Assembly: GCA_001556125.1 (NCBI GenBank)
Contig: LSIG01000096.1
Location: 1 to 8,064, forward strand
From: Rhizobiales bacterium CCH10-E5
Lineage (GTDB): Bacteria > Pseudomonadota > Alphaproteobacteria > Rhizobiales > Beijerinckiaceae
DNA length: 8,064 nucleotides
Direction of reading: 5' to 3'
Positions 6,600-8,064 of the stretch are shown here, one piece after another. The stretch's first letter is position 1. Each line of letters starts with the position of its first letter. The notes below the pieces were generated by a model. It did no database searches and was not told the DNA's origin. It was given only the letters and a program-made list of their open reading frames with translations. The translations under genes and the position numbers were made by a program.

Positions 6600-6906
6600 C
6601 CTTTCCTGCTATGAGATGAGACCGAGCCCCGGCTTAAGCCACGGATCAAAGAACGTTGACATGCCCGAACGGGTCGGCCTTGCCCTGCACTGGATTGCGA
6701 TGACGATGGACGCTCTCGGCGCGATCATCATTGCAGCGCCGTTGGCCAAGATGGAGATTCGCGCGTTCCGGTCCTCATAAGGGGGACGGCGTCGAGCGCC
6801 ATTTTTCGCCAGAGGCTTCCAGAACACCGATCGACTGTCAGGCCATCTTCCTCTCACCGCTCGCAGATATCATGAGTCGACGCCCGCTTCGGCCGGCCGA
6901 TCCGGT
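6600..6906 (-). other. Non-coding 3' tail of the IS110 element, candidate bridge-RNA region
   Basis: This stretch follows the transposase stop on the transposase's own strand. Family knowledge: IS110-family elements encode a structured bridge RNA in a non-coding end, upstream in the IS110 group and downstream in the IS1111 group. Here the downstream side is the long one. It contains an imperfect stem of 13 positions, 6695-6707 with 6724-6736 (11 Watson-Crick pairs, plus one G-U when read on the minus strand), with a 16-base loop. A small GGCG/CGCC hairpin lies at 6788-6800. I cannot assign guide loops without known relatives. A plus-strand frame at 6661-6780 and a minus-strand frame at 6609-6857 cross the stem; I treat both as chance. 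Confidence 0.4.
6776..6786 (+). repeat. Left copy of an 11-bp direct repeat flanking the IS110 transposase
   Basis: CATAAGGGGGA matches 8007-8017 exactly, 1231 bases apart. It could mark an element edge or a shared recombination core. Eleven-base matches are not rare in 8 kb of GC-rich DNA, so only the flanking position gives it weight. Confidence 0.4.
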
Positions 6907-7935
6907 TCAGGCCGCGCCAGCCGCGCTGTCGTAGACGCGTTCATGGCGCAGGAGCGCCCAGACGGTGCGCGCCATTTTGGCCGCGAGGGCGACGACGGCG
7001 GTGTTGGTGTGCGCCCGGGACAGCAGCCCGCGCAGCCAACTTCCCAGCCGGGTGTCGCTCTTGCAAAGCGTCGGCATGGCGGAACGCGCGCCCTGGATCA
7101 GCATCTTGCGCAGGTATTTGCTTCCTCGCTTCGTGATGCCCAGCAGCCTGGGACGGCCTCCGGTCGTCACCTGTCGCGGTACGAGGCCGAGCCAGGCCGC
7201 CAGATCACGCCCGCGCGCAAAGGTGCTGACATCTCCGATGGCCGCGACGAGCGCGGTGGCATTCAAGGCGCCGATGCCAGGGATGGTCGTGAGGCGGCGC
7301 GCATTCGTGTCAGAGCGGGCCTGTTCGGCGAACTCGGCATCAAGGTCCGATATCCGCTGATCGAGGGCCTGCCAGCGCTCGCGAACCTCCGCGACGAGTG
7401 CAAGTATGCGTGGGGTAAGACCCGGTTCGGCATCGGCGTCGAGCAGGCCGCTCAGGTGCGCTGCGAGCTTGGCCCGTCCCTGCGCAACAACATGGCCGCG
7501 TTCCAGCAGAATACTCCGGATCTGGTTCATCAGCGCCGTTCGTTCGCCGACGAGCTGATCGCGGACACGATGCAGCGTCTGGATGTCGAGCTGTGCCTCG
7601 GATTTGAGAGTGACGAAACGCATCGTCGGCCGCGTTGCCGCTTCGGCGATGGCCTCCGCATCGCGATCGTCGTTCTTCTGCGCCTTCACATAAGGCCGGA
7701 CATATTCCGGTGACATCAGCCTGACCGAATGCCCCTGCGCAGCCAGCACGCGACCCATATGGTGCGCGCCGCAGCACGCCTCCATGGCGATCACGCATGG
7801 AGGCAACGAGGCTCCGAAGCTCAGAACCGTCTCACGCCGCATGCGGCGGCGCAGGACGACATGGCCCGCCTCGTTCAGCCCGACAAGGCTGCAGCTGTTC
7901 TTGCCCAAATCAACACCAAGCACCGCGATTTGCAT
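6907..7935 (-). CDS. IS110-family DEDD transposase
   Basis: A 342-residue recombinase that moves its element with RuvC-like DEDD chemistry plus a C-terminal serine-type step. Domain 1 shows GVDLGK with D9, MEACCGAHH with E52, and KNDDRDAEA with D89/D92. The family block TRPTMRFVTLKSEAQLD is at about 101-117 and a coiled-coil linker at about 177-207. Domain 2 (Transposase_20) has TTIPGIGALNATALVAAIGD 216-235, AAWLGLVPRQ 246-255 and TKRGSKYLRKML 268-279. At the place where IS621-like proteins carry the nucleophilic Ser before Gly, this copy has T257-T258-G259-G260. The frame extends to 7971, but ATG 7935 is chosen because AAGGAG sits seven bases upstream and the protein then begins as usual for the family. 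Length and frame are intact, so the gene is probably functional. Confidence 0.93.
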   Translation of the reverse strand: MQIAVLGVDLGKNSCSLVGLNEAGHVVLRRRMRRETVLSFGASLPPCVIAMEACCGAHHMGRVLAAQGHSVRLMSPEYVRPYVKAQKNDDRDAEAIAEAATRPTMRFVTLKSEAQLDIQTLHRVRDQLVGERTALMNQIRSILLERGHVVAQGRAKLAAHLSGLLDADAEPGLTPRILALVAEVRERWQALDQRISDLDAEFAEQARSDTNARRLTTIPGIGALNATALVAAIGDVSTFARGRDLAAWLGLVPRQVTTGGRPRLLGITKRGSKYLRKMLIQGARSAMPTLCKSDTRLGSWLRGLLSRAHTNTAVVALAAKMARTVWALLRHERVYDSAAGAA

Positions 7936-7942
7936 GAATCCG

Positions 7943-7948
7943 CTCCTT
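7943..7948 (-). promoter_or_regulatory. Ribosome binding site fixing the transposase start
   Basis: AAGGAG on the minus strand, seven bases before ATG 7935, is a near-ideal Shine-Dalgarno sequence. It rejects the upstream in-frame start at 7971. Confidence 0.7.
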
Positions 7949-8006
7949 CCCTCTTGTGAGCCGAACTGCAAACCTAGCAGCGCAACTCGGTGAGGGGCGG
8001 GCCATC

Positions 8007-8017
8007 CATAAGGGGGA
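8007..8017 (+). repeat. Right copy of the 11-bp direct repeat, at the IS110/IS5 junction
   Basis: This CATAAGGGGGA copy lies in the IS5 transposase frame (reading HKGD) exactly where IS5 homology begins, so it would be target-derived if the repeat is meaningful. Confidence 0.4.
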
Positions 8018-8064
8018 TCTCGGCCGCCTGATCGGACGCACGAAAGGCGGCATGAACACCAAGC
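8007..8064 (+). pseudogene. IS5-family transposase, 5'-truncated fragment running off the window
   Basis: The frame from 8007 reads HKGDLGRLIGRTKGGMNTK. This is the characteristic block of a widespread proteobacterial IS5-family (IS427-like) transposase, in which it normally follows a KAHRTA segment with the first catalytic Asp. Here the KAHRTA part is missing and IS110 sequence abuts directly, so the gene is disrupted. The rest of the gene would continue beyond 8064. The 19 recognisable residues are distinctive, but the fragment is short. Confidence 0.7.

Larger units (their letters stand above)
6590..8007 (-). mobile_element. IS110-family (probably IS1111-type) insertion sequence, boundaries provisional
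   Basis: The transposase (6907-7935) has a short leader of about 70 bases upstream and a longer non-coding tail downstream (about 6590-6906). A possible sub-terminal inverted repeat supports these edges: GGCCCGC 6592-6598 against GCGGGCC 7997-8003, extending to about 10 of 12 matching bases. IS1111-type members have sub-terminal rather than terminal inverted repeats, and the implied length of about 1.4 kb is normal for the family. The right edge is bracketed because IS5 transposase coding sequence begins at about 8007-8011. A competing left edge is the direct repeat at 6776-6786, giving an element of about 1.23 kb. Confidence 0.5.

Noticed and set aside
6656..6661. Perfect TTGACA -35-like hexamer on the plus strand
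   Set aside because: No -10-like hexamer occurs 16-18 bases downstream and no supported gene follows on that strand.
6661..6780. 39-residue plus-strand frame with a hydrophobic stretch, faintly like the start of a DUF1622-type protein
   Set aside because: It lies across the imperfect hairpin of the IS110 non-coding tail, has no ribosome site, and ends after only one helix.

Overview
The window is GC-rich DNA that looks like an accessory region of an alphaproteobacterium. That placement is inferred from the flavour of the insertion sequences (IS21, IS110/IS1111 and IS5 types) and the style of the proteins; no rRNA or core gene is present to confirm it. Five apparently intact genes lie between insertion-sequence remnants. 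At least three of them are metal or ion membrane genes.

Left edge (1-703). The 3' part of an IS21-family istB runs to 380 and its coding end contains a perfect 38-bp palindrome. The IS21 right terminus, with two spaced copies of GGGGTCAGTTC, ends near 446. The element abuts a broken gene for a glycine/histidine/methionine-rich repeat protein (447-703), which lacks its 5' end and carries a one-base frameshift.

Middle (704-4432, plus strand). A stretch with several consecutive stem-loops (725 to about 912) precedes a short MgtC/SapB-family membrane protein (985-1431). Then come a possible 49-residue membrane protein (1675-1824) and a large P1B-4 heavy-metal ATPase (1838-4432). The ATPase has SPC and HEGST metal-site motifs, two N-terminal HMA-like folds without CXXC, and a His-rich linker.

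Middle right (4476-6386, minus strand, convergent with the ATPase). A LOG-family (TIGR00730-type) nucleotide phosphoribohydrolase homologue lies downstream of a cation diffusion facilitator (CDF). A plausible sigma-70-type promoter lies upstream of the CDF gene. The ATPase and CDF would remove divalent metal from the cytoplasm in complementary ways. MgtC suggests a link to magnesium or envelope stress, and the LOG enzyme may be a nucleotide-salvage partner. These functional links are inference.

Right edge (about 6590-8064). An IS110-family element (transposase 6907-7935, minus) has a roughly 300-nt non-coding tail that contains a long hairpin and is a candidate bridge-RNA region. The element abuts a 5'-truncated IS5-family transposase that runs off the window. 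The other half of that IS5 gene is not on the far side of the IS110 element, so the junction has been rearranged. The most unusual items are the ATPase N-terminal architecture, the structured leader before mgtC, and the IS110 non-coding region and junction.
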